A stretch of 64,000 nucleotides of DNA from Salinimicrobium terrae DSM 17865 (GTDB taxonomy: Bacteria; Bacteroidota; Bacteroidia; Flavobacteriales; Flavobacteriaceae): the NCBI RefSeq assembly GCF_000424665.1, contig NZ_KE384222.1, positions 241,660 to 305,659 on the forward strand, given 5' to 3'. Positions 17,516 through 25,863 of this stretch are shown piece by piece. Within the stretch, counting starts at the first letter, position 1. Each line of letters opens with the position of its first letter. The position numbers and the translations under genes are program-made. The notes below the pieces were generated by a model. It made no database searches. It was not told the DNA's origin and saw nothing but the letters and a program-made list of their open reading frames with translations.

Positions 17516-18835
17516 ATGAAAAAGATTATTTTCTCATTATCTCTAACCCTATTCGTATCACTCCCCTTTAAATTATTTTCTCAGGTTGAAGCCGGACTGG
17601 AGTTAATAGCCGAAGACCTGGTTTCACCTGTTACCATGGTGGAATCACCAGATGAAAGTGGGAGACTTTTTATAGTAGACCAGGTAGGGGTTATTAGAGT
17701 ACATACCCCTGAGAGAGGTCTTTTGGAAGAACCCTTTTTAGACTTGAGAGATCATATCATACCACTTAAAGATGCTCACGAAGAGAGAGGCTTACTGGGT
17801 CTTGCCTTTCATCCTGATTATGCATACAATGGCCGGTTCTATGTCTTATACAGCGCACCACTTGCGCCGGGGGCACCAGATCACTGGGATCACACTACCC
17901 ATATTTCGGAATTTGAAGTCTCGGAAGACAACCCTGTTATGGCAGATATTAGGTCTGAGGACGTTATTATGGAGATCAACCAACCGCAGTACAACCATAA
18001 TGGCGGTACCCTTGCCTTTGGACCCGATAATTTTTTATATATATCCGTCGGAGATGGGGGAGGCGCCAATGACATTGATTTTGGTCATGTTCCCGACTGG
18101 TATGAAAAAAATGCCGGAGGTAATGGTCAGGATGTTGAGCAGAATCTTCTTGGCAGCATTCTGCGTATCGATGTCGACAAGGGTTATCGCTATAGTATTC
18201 CGGAAGATAATCCATTTGTAGGTAAAGAAGGAATGGATGAAATATATGCCTATGGATTACGTAACCCTTACCGTTTTTCGTTTGATCCCGAAGGGGACCA
18301 TACACTTATTGCAGGTGATGCCGGGCAGGTACTGTGGGAAGAAGTTGATGTAATAACCAAAGGCGGAAATTACGGATGGAATGTCAAAGAGGGTACCCAT
18401 TGTTTTAATGCTTACGATAATGACAAGACCAGAGAAGAATGCCCGCAGGAAGATAAGATGGGAAATCCTTTAATTGATCCTGTTCTGGAATTTAAACAAG
18501 GTGGTGTTGATCATGGAGGAAAGGGACTTGTTGTAATTGGCGGAAATGTATATAGAGGAGATAATCTTAAGGAACTGGATGGAGATTACATTTTTGGAAC
18601 CTGGGCCCAACATCATGGAACACCATCTGGCGCTGTATTCGTTGCAGACATGAAAGATCAGGGTATGTGGGATTTTCAGGAATTACAGGTGAAGAGAAAC
18701 AATTCTACCGGATTGAGCCATTACTTATTAGGATTTGGACAAAATGCCGCCGGAGAAATTTTCCTTCTTACCAGTGATGAGAACGGCCCGGTTGGCAACA
18801 CGGGGAAAGTTTATAAATTAGTTTCCGCACAGTAG
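17516..18835 (+). CDS. PQQ-dependent sugar dehydrogenase (GSDH-type)
   Basis: The start is set at the ATG at 17516, which begins the signal peptide (MKKIIFSLSLTLFVSLPFKLFSQ); an upstream TTG would spoil it. The 439-residue protein shows GSDH motifs: GRLFIVDQVGVIRVH, EERGLLGLAFHPDY (with the catalytic-type Glu/His region), HNGGTLAFGPDNFLYISVGDGG, and YGLRNPYRFSFDP. This family uses PQQ and Ca2+ to oxidise sugars in the periplasm. It is only distantly similar to the preceding dehydrogenase-like gene and lies 180 bp after the cytochrome. The physiological substrate is unknown. Confidence 0.85.
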   Translation: MKKIIFSLSLTLFVSLPFKLFSQVEAGLELIAEDLVSPVTMVESPDESGRLFIVDQVGVIRVHTPERGLLEEPFLDLRDHIIPLKDAHEERGLLGLAFHPDYAYNGRFYVLYSAPLAPGAPDHWDHTTHISEFEVSEDNPVMADIRSEDVIMEINQPQYNHNGGTLAFGPDNFLYISVGDGGGANDIDFGHVPDWYEKNAGGNGQDVEQNLLGSILRIDVDKGYRYSIPEDNPFVGKEGMDEIYAYGLRNPYRFSFDPEGDHTLIAGDAGQVLWEEVDVITKGGNYGWNVKEGTHCFNAYDNDKTREECPQEDKMGNPLIDPVLEFKQGGVDHGGKGLVVIGGNVYRGDNLKELDGDYIFGTWAQHHGTPSGAVFVADMKDQGMWDFQELQVKRNNSTGLSHYLLGFGQNAAGEIFLLTSDENGPVGNTGKVYKLVSAQ

Positions 18836-18902
18836 TTTTATAATTGTTAAATGGTAGTTACCGGGAGGCACGTTCTTATGTTTAGGCCGGAAAAATCTAA
18901 TT

Positions 18903-21275
18903 TTAAAGTTCTACTGAGAGCGTGACTCCATAAGTTTTTGGATTTCCGAGTCGAACAGCACCAAAATCGTAGCCATAGCTTATGTACGTGGTATCAAAAA
19001 GGTTTCTTCCCCAGAATGTGATTTTCCAATCCTGGTAGGACAAGCCAAGATGACTGTTGTAAATACTATACGGCTCCTGGACAAGAGTATTTGCAAGGTC
19101 AAAATACTGTTTTCCAAGATGTTTCCATTCCCCTCTTGCGAAAAAACCGAATTTTTCTGCTATTCCAAATTTGCGGGCGTACTGCAGGGCTAACATAGAA
19201 GTATATTCAGGAGTGAATATCTGTTTATTTCCTTCCAGATCCAGCTGTTCTCCTTCACCTGAAATCTCAAGGGTTTCATAGGTAGCGTCGGTATATCCAA
19301 AGTCATATGAGAACTCCAGCCCGGGAAGAAGTAGTGCCTTTAGTTCAACTTCTACTCCTTTACTGCTCAGTTTACCCGTATTCCGCGTAATAATAATAGC
19401 ATCGGGCAGAACCAGAGTAGGCACCTGGACGTCTTTTACCTCCATGTAAAAAAGAGTAGCATTCAAAAATAATTTCTCTTCAAAAAAGGCATTTTTGGAA
19501 CCTATTTCATAGTTGCTGCTAAATTCAGGATCAAATTGATACAGGGGAGGTTGCGAAGGATCTGAAGAAAGTGGTGTTAAACCTCCGGCTCTAAACCCTC
19601 TGCTGTATGTAGCGAAGACAATATTTTCTTCTGCAACGGAATATGATAATCCCAACTTTGGGGAAAGTGCAGTAAAATCTGCCTGTCCGGTAGTATCTGC
19701 CTGAAATTCATAAACAGGTTGCGGATCTGAAAAACCCTGATATTCACCAAGTACACTTTGTTCTTTTTCCTCGTAATCGTACCGTAGACCTGCAATGAGG
19801 TCAAGTTTTTCGGTAAGAGAATAATTCAGTTGTCCAAAAACCGCAGCACCTTTGGAATTAGCTTCCGTAGTAGAGATAAGAGAAAAATTTGTTTCCTCCA
19901 TTCCCAAAAGACCTGCATCTTCTCCAAATCTTGTGGCCTGGCGTACAGGACTTTTTTGATAGAACAGGAAAGTACCGGCAGTCCATTCCAGGTCCCGATC
20001 ACCCCTGGGAGGAGGGGAAAACCTGAATTCCTGTGTAAAAACTTTGACATTGTTCCAGTCGTTTCCGTAATTGTTGAAGATGGAAATAGCATCTAAAGGG
20101 GAAAAATCGGCATCAATTGGATCTTCGTAGAAACGATAATTTTGTTGGTAAGCGGTCTGAGAACTAAAGTTTAGATTATGTCTTTTATGATCAATGACCA
20201 GGGATGCGTTAAAAGTATTATCCTTCATTGCTGTAACCTGGTTCTGGTTGAGGGTATAAGGATTTTCAAAAGCTGCTTCGACCCCCATATTCAATGGAAA
20301 AGCCCCCTGATTTTCTGCTGAAAAATGTTTGAAATTGACAGTGGCCTCCCAGGCAGGACTTATGAGATACTGCAGGTAATAATTTCCTGAAAAGTTTTTT
20401 TGATCGTCATAGGTTGAGCCGGTGAATTCATTAGTATAGAAGCCATCCCGCTCTTCATATAATGCTGCCGCCCCAAAAAAGAATTTTTCTCCCAGAGGAG
20501 TCCTTAGTCCGGCTAATAAACGTTTCTGCCCAAAGTTTCCGAAAGTAGCTTCTCCAAAGATTGAAGTTTCCCTTTCTGGTTTCCTGGTAATAATATTAAT
20601 TACACCGCCCATTGCATTTCTTCCGTAAAGCGTACCCTGGGGGCCTCGCAGTACTTCTATCCTTTCAATGTCGAAAAGCTGAGTAATATAGGTATCCAGG
20701 TTAAACTGGTTCACTCCGTCGATATAAGTTGTAATTGCGGGATCGTAGGAGGTGGACACAATTCCCCTGATGGAAGTCACTGTGCGGCGATCGCCGGGAT
20801 CACTGGCGTAGAGGTTGGGAGAAATTGCTGTAAGGTCATTGACGTTCTGGATCTTACTTTCTTTCACAGCTTCATAGGATAAACTTGTTATGCTCAGAGG
20901 AATCTCCTGAATAATTTCCTCTCTTTTTTGAGCAGTTACAGTGACCGTCTCCAGGCGATTCATTTCTGATTCCAGAACCAATTTTATTTTTTGGTTTTCA
21001 TTGTTGAACTGCAGATTTTTAAAGGAGGTAGCAAAACCGGATTTTTCAGCAGTTATGACATACCAGCCATATGGAACTTCAGGAAATAAAAATGTTCCGG
21101 AGTTATTTGTTCTCGCGGAAAAAGCAGTGTTCAATAATTCAACCTGTACATTTTCTAGAGGATTTCCATTTAGATCTACTACAATTCCTTCAAGCTCTGA
21201 ATCTGAATTTATTTGACCGTAGCTGGGAATGATATAAAACAAAAGTAAAAGGGTAAGGCTATAGAATTGCTTCAT
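18903..21275 (-). CDS. TonB-dependent receptor with carboxypeptidase-regulatory N-terminus
   Basis: A 790-residue outer-membrane receptor. It has a signal peptide (about 1-20), a carboxypeptidase-regulatory-like/CNA-B domain (about 27-105, starting LEGIVVDLNGNPLENVQVEL), then TonB-box-like and plug segments (IQEIPLSITSLSYEAV, then VLRGPQGTLYGRNAMGGVINI). A 22-strand beta-barrel follows, ending LSVEL. It resembles siderophore/FecA-like receptors more than SusC, and no SusD partner is adjacent. It is convergent with the GSDH gene and is followed on the same strand by a TMEM220-like gene 16 bp upstream of its start. The substrate is unknown; a sugar or chelate linked to the nearby dehydrogenases is speculation. 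Confidence 0.92.
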   Translation of the reverse strand: MKQFYSLTLLLLFYIIPSYGQINSDSELEGIVVDLNGNPLENVQVELLNTAFSARTNNSGTFLFPEVPYGWYVITAEKSGFATSFKNLQFNNENQKIKLVLESEMNRLETVTVTAQKREEIIQEIPLSITSLSYEAVKESKIQNVNDLTAISPNLYASDPGDRRTVTSIRGIVSTSYDPAITTYIDGVNQFNLDTYITQLFDIERIEVLRGPQGTLYGRNAMGGVINIITRKPERETSIFGEATFGNFGQKRLLAGLRTPLGEKFFFGAAALYEERDGFYTNEFTGSTYDDQKNFSGNYYLQYLISPAWEATVNFKHFSAENQGAFPLNMGVEAAFENPYTLNQNQVTAMKDNTFNASLVIDHKRHNLNFSSQTAYQQNYRFYEDPIDADFSPLDAISIFNNYGNDWNNVKVFTQEFRFSPPPRGDRDLEWTAGTFLFYQKSPVRQATRFGEDAGLLGMEETNFSLISTTEANSKGAAVFGQLNYSLTEKLDLIAGLRYDYEEKEQSVLGEYQGFSDPQPVYEFQADTTGQADFTALSPKLGLSYSVAEENIVFATYSRGFRAGGLTPLSSDPSQPPLYQFDPEFSSNYEIGSKNAFFEEKLFLNATLFYMEVKDVQVPTLVLPDAIIITRNTGKLSSKGVEVELKALLLPGLEFSYDFGYTDATYETLEISGEGEQLDLEGNKQIFTPEYTSMLALQYARKFGIAEKFGFFARGEWKHLGKQYFDLANTLVQEPYSIYNSHLGLSYQDWKITFWGRNLFDTTYISYGYDFGAVRLGNPKTYGVTLSVEL

Positions 21276-21291
21276 TCAAATTTGATTTTTT

Positions 21292-21675
21292 TCAGGATTG
21301 GCTTTTTATTTTTCTACGTTGCTGTATTATATTTAGAGCAGTGACAGCGGTAAGGATTATTAATCCGAAGAATTCTCTTGTGTTTTCTATCCATGGTTTG
21401 GTTACTTTCATGCCCTGGGTTATATTTTCGGCCTCGTAATCACTAAGCCAGGTCCAAACCCCGTCCGGATTAAAAAATAGTACAACAGCATATATTAGGT
21501 ACGCGAGCAGAGCTACTGTAAAAAGAAGCACACTTCCTTTCTGAAGAATTGAGAGAATACATATAACTGCTCCCGAAAGATATATAGCAAACCAAAGCAG
21601 AGGGTCCAAATCGTTCAATTGTAGAAAAGCTGAAGCAATAAAAACTATGGCGAACAACAGGTTAAAATATTTCAT
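21292..21675 (-). CDS. TMEM220-family membrane protein
   Basis: A 127-residue protein with four hydrophobic segments (about 4-20, 27-44, 48-68 and 98-116). The conserved opening of the family is visible as FLQLNDLDPLLWFAIYL (about 18-34), as is the YLIYAVVLFFNPDGVWTW stretch. Its stop lies 16 bp before the start of the TonB-dependent receptor, so the two are probably co-transcribed with this gene first. The family function is unknown. Confidence 0.78.
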   Translation of the reverse strand: MKYFNLLFAIVFIASAFLQLNDLDPLLWFAIYLSGAVICILSILQKGSVLLFTVALLAYLIYAVVLFFNPDGVWTWLSDYEAENITQGMKVTKPWIENTREFFGLIILTAVTALNIIQQRRKIKSQS

Positions 21676-21772
21676 TCGGGACTATTTGACATGATCCACT
21701 GCATTAACCACCGGAATAAAGCCTTTTCAGCTTATTACCAGCTGTTCTTTTTCTTTTAACAAGAGAGCGTCG

Positions 21773-22264
21773 TTATTCTTCTTTGTTTTCGAGCCGGTAA
21801 ATTATTTTTTTCATTTGCGCAATCTCCCGTATTTGTGCCTCGATAATTTCCTCTGCAAGTTTTTGTGCTTCCGGGTCGTCAATATCAGCTCTTTTACTGG
21901 TTAAAATAGCAATCGAGTGATGAGGTATCATTGCCTTCATCCACAGCACATCTCCAACCGGTTCCTGAGCCCTTACCAGGCCTAGCGCACTAACAAAAAT
22001 TATAAAACTACCAGCATAAATGGCAATATTTTTTTTCTTGTTTTTATACATTCCCAGCATCACGGAGAGCATAATCACAGCCATTGCACATATCCCCAGT
22101 AGTGCCATATAAAATCTGGTCAAACTAAACCAAATGTGGTCCCATTCATATGTATTCATGTACATGGTTATATACATTGCAATGAATGAAAGAACCAGCA
22201 TAGTGATGAATTTAGTATACATCCCTTTTTTCATTCCGCCGTGTTTTTTATCTTTTTGGTCCAT
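21773..22264 (-). CDS. DUF305 family membrane protein
   Basis: A 163-residue protein with helices near 14-32, 48-70 and 76-98. The C-terminal DUF305 motif is present: MIPHHSIAILTSKRADIDD near 111-129, followed by AQKLAEEIIEAQIREIAQM. The paired histidines are typical of DUF305 proteins, which are often found with copper-handling genes. The upstream DUF3347 gene, also associated with copper, supports a copper-related role, inferred only. Both are on the minus strand, 37 bp apart. Confidence 0.83.
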   Translation of the reverse strand: MDQKDKKHGGMKKGMYTKFITMLVLSFIAMYITMYMNTYEWDHIWFSLTRFYMALLGICAMAVIMLSVMLGMYKNKKKNIAIYAGSFIIFVSALGLVRAQEPVGDVLWMKAMIPHHSIAILTSKRADIDDPEAQKLAEEIIEAQIREIAQMKKIIYRLENKEE

Positions 22265-22301
22265 TGTTTTTAGAATTTCAGTTGAATTAAATATTGTTCT
22301 G

Positions 22302-22838
22302 TTATTTGGAAATTGTTTTTTCTATTGATCCGCAATCGGGCATTCTGTCTCCAAAATATGGATTAGAAATCTCTTCTACGTCGGCATACCAATAAGCTCC
22401 TTTATTATCAAAAGCCATTGGACAAAACTTTTTATAGATCGTGCCTCCCGAAAGAGCATCTTCAAACATGGGCCCGAATTCTTCAGTAAATTGCGCAAAC
22501 AATATTCGTTGTGCTTCAATATCCTCTGTTTCTGAAATTCTTTGGGAAATGGCTTTTATATCAGCCCTTTCTTCCGTAAAGATCTCTGCGATATTACCGG
22601 CTGATTGTTGTACCTGATCTGCATCAGATTCAGTTAAGGCCATTTTCATTGCCAGGTAGTGGTGCCATATAGCGCCGGTCATTCCATCAATAAAATGCTG
22701 GTCTGCAATATCGGCAGTCATTTTTTCTTCTTGCTTAACTTCTTCGGGAGTATTTACTTCTACCGATTGATTTTCCTTACAACCAATAAATGCAATAAGT
22801 AAAGAGGCTAAAATCGTAGTTTTAAGCTGTGTTTTCAT
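22302..22838 (-). CDS. DUF3347 domain lipoprotein
   Basis: A 178-residue protein with a lipoprotein signal (TILASLLIAFIGC, Cys20). The body (about 45-175) matches DUF3347. It starts helical, including HHYLAMKMALTE, and ends with the conserved KKFCPMAFDNKGAYWYADV and NPYFGDRMPDCG segments. The cysteines and methionines of these two motifs are those found in the C-terminal extensions of CusB-like efflux adaptors, where they are thought to bind copper. It sits just upstream of the DUF305 gene. A periplasmic copper-binding role is likely but unproved. Confidence 0.8.
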   Translation of the reverse strand: MKTQLKTTILASLLIAFIGCKENQSVEVNTPEEVKQEEKMTADIADQHFIDGMTGAIWHHYLAMKMALTESDADQVQQSAGNIAEIFTEERADIKAISQRISETEDIEAQRILFAQFTEEFGPMFEDALSGGTIYKKFCPMAFDNKGAYWYADVEEISNPYFGDRMPDCGSIEKTISK

Positions 22839-22848
22839 ATTTAATTTT

Positions 22849-22995
22849 TTAGAGGTTGTACTGTATTATGCCGGAATTAGAAAGTAGTGCATATTCTAAA
22901 TTAACAGGGGTGGGACGCTTTAAGTCTCTGCTGTCAGTCCATTCATTTTGGTAATCATATTTCTCATTACGCTCAAAAACATTTCTTTTCCCCAT
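22849..22995 (-). CDS. Possible 48-residue protein upstream of the DUF3347 gene
   Basis: An ATG at 22995 opens a 48-codon frame ending with TAA at 22849, 10 bp before the DUF3347 start. It begins MGKRNVFERNEKYDYQNEW and ends LEYALLSNSGIIQYNL. It is polar with no signal peptide or known domain. The tight spacing to the next gene supports translation; the short length and lack of recognised homology argue against. It could also be the remnant of a longer gene. Confidence 0.3.
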   Translation of the reverse strand: MGKRNVFERNEKYDYQNEWTDSRDLKRPTPVNLEYALLSNSGIIQYNL

Positions 22996-23407
22996 GTGAC
23001 GATTAAGAACTCAATTTAACAACTGCTGGGGGAGGAACCAAGGTCTTAACAGTTGTTTAACCTGAATTTCCTACAGGGTTTAAGCTTCTGTGACAACTTT
23101 TTATAATCATTTTGAGGTTTTTGATCATCCTTTAATTCAGTGAATTTTTAGCCGTAAGAGGAGCTAATTGAGCAGGACTGTAATAAATCCTTTTTAATCC
23201 GGAATAGGAATACCGCCAGCCATTTTCAACAATCAAGATTAAAAAGAACAGTTTAACAGTAAAAGACGTAGGTGGAAATATTTCGAAATTTTTTGCGGAA
23301 TCTATACTTGGTTTTGATCTTCAGGTGAATAAAAAGTCCAATTCCTGATCTATATCATTTTTTCCAGTTAGGTATCATTCTACTTTCGTTCTTTAGAAAA
23401 AGATATA
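22996..23407. other. Intergenic region, about 410 bp
   Basis: The region lies between divergent genes and I see no ORF of substance. An inverted repeat, AACAACTG (23018-23025) and CAGTTGTT (23050-23057), with a 24-bp spacer is the only structure I noticed. Confidence 0.45.
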
Positions 23408-24214
23408 ATGAAGGTTCTTATTCTGTCTGATTTTTCACCGGTTGCCATTAATGCAACAATCTATGCCCTGGATCTTTTACACGATCAACAGGTGGATTTT
23501 ACCTTGTTAAATATTTCCGTGCCAGATAGCGATGCTGAAGAAGAGGAACAGGATAAGCAAAGAAGAACAACTCAAGCGAAGCTTCAGGAGAGAGTTCAAA
23601 AATTAAGAGAGCGATCTCGTGGCAGGGATCATAAAATTACAGGTCATTATTCTGAGGATAACCTGGTGAATGCTGCCCGGCGTTTTATGGAAAAGAAAGG
23701 AGCTGACCTGATAGTAATGGGAGCAGTGGGTGAGGAATCACGACATGACACAATTCTGGGAAACCATACCTTCGAGATCATGTCTAAAATAAAATGTAAT
23801 ATTTTAGCCGTACCAGATAACCAATACTTCCAGGGGCTTAAAAATTTATTGATGCCAATGGACTCTTCTGCTTCCTTTAATAAAAAGAGCCTGCAATTTC
23901 TAAACAGCCGGAACATCTTCAAAGAGACGAACCTGAGTGTATGGGAGATTACCGACCATGGAATTACACTTGAGGAGGAACGGTCCCGAACTGAAGAAAT
24001 TTTTGCTGATCTGGACCAGGTTGAGGTTGATTTCTCAACAATTGATAAGACAGCCATACGACAAAAGATTATTTGGAACGATGTGCAAAGACACTTCCAG
24101 CTGATTGTTCTAATGGGGAAAAATATCAGGATCTGTAGTGACCTGATGGACAACAGGCATGGTCTTTTTACCTCTGTGCCAAATCGCTTACCAATTCTCG
24201 TCCTACATGATTAG
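23408..24214 (+). CDS. Universal stress protein with two Usp-like halves
   Basis: A 268-residue protein. The first half (about 1-140) is a UspA domain: MKVLILSDFSPVAINATIYAL, then GADLIVMGAVGEES and LGNHTFEIMSKIKCNILAVPD. The glycine-rich ATP-binding loop is partly kept (GxxG-like). The second half (about 145-268) is a degenerate Usp-like repeat (LLMPMDSSASFNKKSLQFL) without the nucleotide motif. Two-domain Usps are common in Bacteroidota. It is monocistronic and convergent with the cupin gene. A role in stress or starvation survival is the family expectation. Confidence 0.85.
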   Translation: MKVLILSDFSPVAINATIYALDLLHDQQVDFTLLNISVPDSDAEEEEQDKQRRTTQAKLQERVQKLRERSRGRDHKITGHYSEDNLVNAARRFMEKKGADLIVMGAVGEESRHDTILGNHTFEIMSKIKCNILAVPDNQYFQGLKNLLMPMDSSASFNKKSLQFLNSRNIFKETNLSVWEITDHGITLEEERSRTEEIFADLDQVEVDFSTIDKTAIRQKIIWNDVQRHFQLIVLMGKNIRICSDLMDNRHGLFTSVPNRLPILVLHD

Positions 24215-24419
24215 CAGTCTTTAACCTGCTGGAAAGGAAAGAGCTCTTTATTACCAATATGGATAGTTTAAAAATGGAAACAGGCATTTCGTAAGAAGAT
24301 ATGACGTGATGTTCAGAAAAAACATAACTACATAATTCTACTGTGAAAAAATTTTCGCATCTGCCACCACCTGTTGCACAATAATTCCGGGTAATACTCT
24401 ACCGTTCCAAAGCAGCTAT

Positions 24420-24454
24420 CTGGCATAAATTTTACGCTATAAAATTTATGCCAG
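24420..24454. terminator. Large hairpin between convergent genes
   Basis: A perfect 15-bp inverted repeat (CTGGCATAAATTTTA / TAAAATTTATGCCAG) with a 5-nt loop lies between the 3' ends of the Usp and cupin genes. It is symmetrical and could stop transcription from both sides. The outer part has no T-run, so termination is an inference. Confidence 0.6.
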
Positions 24455-24462
24455 ATTAAGGT

Positions 24463-24807
24463 TCAGGAATTATCAGCGACTTCTTTAACTCTTTCAGCTG
24501 TATCTGCTTTTGTCAAGGTAAGCCGTACAGTACTGTCTTGCTCTGCTTTTAAGTCGTGGGGTACATTTCCTTCAAGATACACAAGATCACCTTTTTTAAG
24601 TTTGTATGATTCTCCATGTACGCCGAAAGAAATTTCTCCTTCAAAAATCTCGACTACTATGGGATAAGGTGTTTTATGTTCTTTCATCACGTGGCCTTTT
24701 CGCATAGCTATTCTAATTTCCCTGCTGGTATCTGTATCCAAAAGGACCTGTACTGCGGGTTTGTTTTCGTTGTATTGCAGGTCATTTACTAAAGAGGCTT
24801 TTTTCAT
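24463..24807 (-). CDS. Cupin-domain protein
   Basis: A 114-residue single-domain cupin. The beta-barrel has the opening strand near 17-36, HVMKEHKTPYPIVVEIFEGEI near 39-59 and the closing KKGDLVYLEGNVPHDLKA near 77-94. Metal ligands would be H43-type and H90-type residues; the first cupin motif has only part of the usual His/Glu set. Function unknown; such proteins often act as metal-dependent sensors or oxygenases. It is divergent from the Rrf2 regulator gene and faces the Usp gene. Confidence 0.75.
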   Translation of the reverse strand: MKKASLVNDLQYNENKPAVQVLLDTDTSREIRIAMRKGHVMKEHKTPYPIVVEIFEGEISFGVHGESYKLKKGDLVYLEGNVPHDLKAEQDSTVRLTLTKADTAERVKEVADNS

Positions 24808-24935
24808 GTTGTGGTTTTTGTTACACCAATCAAAATAACGCTCTGGTTTTATACTTCAAGGAGGTAACTTGATTGATAAGAGTTCATGTTCTTAATGTAG
24901 CGTAATTTCTTGACAAGAACAAAAATAAATTTAAT

Positions 24936-24955
24936 AAAGGACAAATTTGTCTTTT
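24936..24955. promoter_or_regulatory. Rrf2 operator candidate, 20-bp palindrome
   Basis: AAAGGACAAATTTGTCTTTT matches its reverse complement at 18 of 20 positions, with a perfect GACAAATTTGTC core. It covers the TTG of the -33 element of the promoter below. Rrf2 regulators commonly bind such dyads in front of their own genes, so autorepression is likely. Confidence 0.6.
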
Positions 24956-24978
24956 TTAGAATTTATTTCTTATCTTTG
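24947..24978 (+). promoter_or_regulatory. Bacteroidota-type promoter for the Rrf2 gene
   Basis: TTG (24947-24949) lies 21 bp before TATCTTTG (24971-24978), matching the TTG-N17-23-TAnnTTTG consensus of Bacteroidota housekeeping promoters. The start codon at 25007 lies 28 bp downstream of the -7 element. Confidence 0.6.
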
Positions 24979-25006
24979 GATCATTAGACTGGTTAATATT
25001 ATAAAA

Positions 25007-25453
25007 ATGGTTTCAAAGTCCTGTAAATATGCTATTCGTGCAACAGTTTTTATCGCCTCCCGTGCCAATGCGGAAGAAAGGTTTGGCGTGAAGGAAATCG
25101 CTGCTGAGATCGAGGCGCCGCCAGCATTTACAGCAAAGATTTTGCGGACTTTGAGTAAATATAAGATCATTACATCTCTCAAGGGTCCTTATGGCGGTTT
25201 TTACTGTGAGAAGTATCAGCTTGATTTGGCGGTTTCAGAGATTGTCAATGCGATGGATGGTATGTCTGTATTTAAGGAATGCGTAATGGGCTTACATCAA
25301 TGTTCTGATGCGCATCCCTGCCCTATGCATTACAAGTATGCCGGGACAAGAAATGAGTTAATGAAGACTTTTCAGGAAACATCTGTTGGTAGTCTTGCCG
25401 CAGATCTTTCAAAAGGTTCTGTTTTTATAAAGAATGAAGTTTTAGAAAATTGA
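25007..25453 (+). CDS. Rrf2-family transcriptional regulator, probably Fe-S-binding
   Basis: A 148-residue regulator. I use the ATG at 25007 (MVSKSCKYAIRATVFIAS), which gives the normal Rrf2 N-terminus; a longer frame would add 20 unrelated residues and overrun the promoter. A winged-helix domain (1-85, with FTAKILRTLSKYKIITSLKGPYGGF) is followed by three cysteines, ECVMGLHQCSDAHPCPM, spaced as in the Fe-S ligands of IscR/NsrR-like Rrf2 proteins. The likely signal is therefore iron-sulfur status, oxygen or NO. A palindrome lies on its promoter. It heads the run of genes to about 28.7 kb. Confidence 0.9.
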   Translation: MVSKSCKYAIRATVFIASRANAEERFGVKEIAAEIEAPPAFTAKILRTLSKYKIITSLKGPYGGFYCEKYQLDLAVSEIVNAMDGMSVFKECVMGLHQCSDAHPCPMHYKYAGTRNELMKTFQETSVGSLAADLSKGSVFIKNEVLEN

Positions 25454-25484
25454 ATGATGGAGAAAAATATTAAAAATAAGAGCT

Positions 25485-25763
25485 ATGAGTATTTACAACA
25501 ACATAATCAAATTCCTTGAACAGCCAGAAGAAGAAACAAGAGATAGAGCACCTGAAGGTGTTTGCGCAATGTGCTGGGGCTACCAGGCATATGATAAAAA
25601 GATAAGGAAAGTTATTGAAGACAAACAGGTTGATGTAAACAACCATCGATTTAAGTACATGCGAATTCAAAAACTCCTGAAGGAACAAATCGAAGGGATC
25701 AGGTTAAAAAAAGGGAAAATTAACGATTGCCCCACCTGTGGAGGGGAGAGGAATAAAAAATAA
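25485..25763 (+). CDS. Small protein with two CxxC motifs
   Basis: A 92-residue protein with CAMC at about residues 27-30 and CPTC at about 84-87. Together they can form one zinc- or iron-binding site at the two ends of a helical middle (YKVIEDK-like, charged). It has no known domain that I recognise. It begins 31 bp after the Rrf2 stop and is probably in the same operon. A rubredoxin-like or metal-sensing role is possible, with no direct evidence. Confidence 0.7.
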   Translation: MSIYNNIIKFLEQPEEETRDRAPEGVCAMCWGYQAYDKKIRKVIEDKQVDVNNHRFKYMRIQKLLKEQIEGIRLKKGKINDCPTCGGERNKK

Positions 25764-25863
25764 ACATTTTCAATAATTTCAAAAAAAGAAAAAATATAAA
25801 GTTATAAAGGATAAGATGATCCTTTTTAGATTTAAATAATGTATAAATATAAAAGAGAATAAA

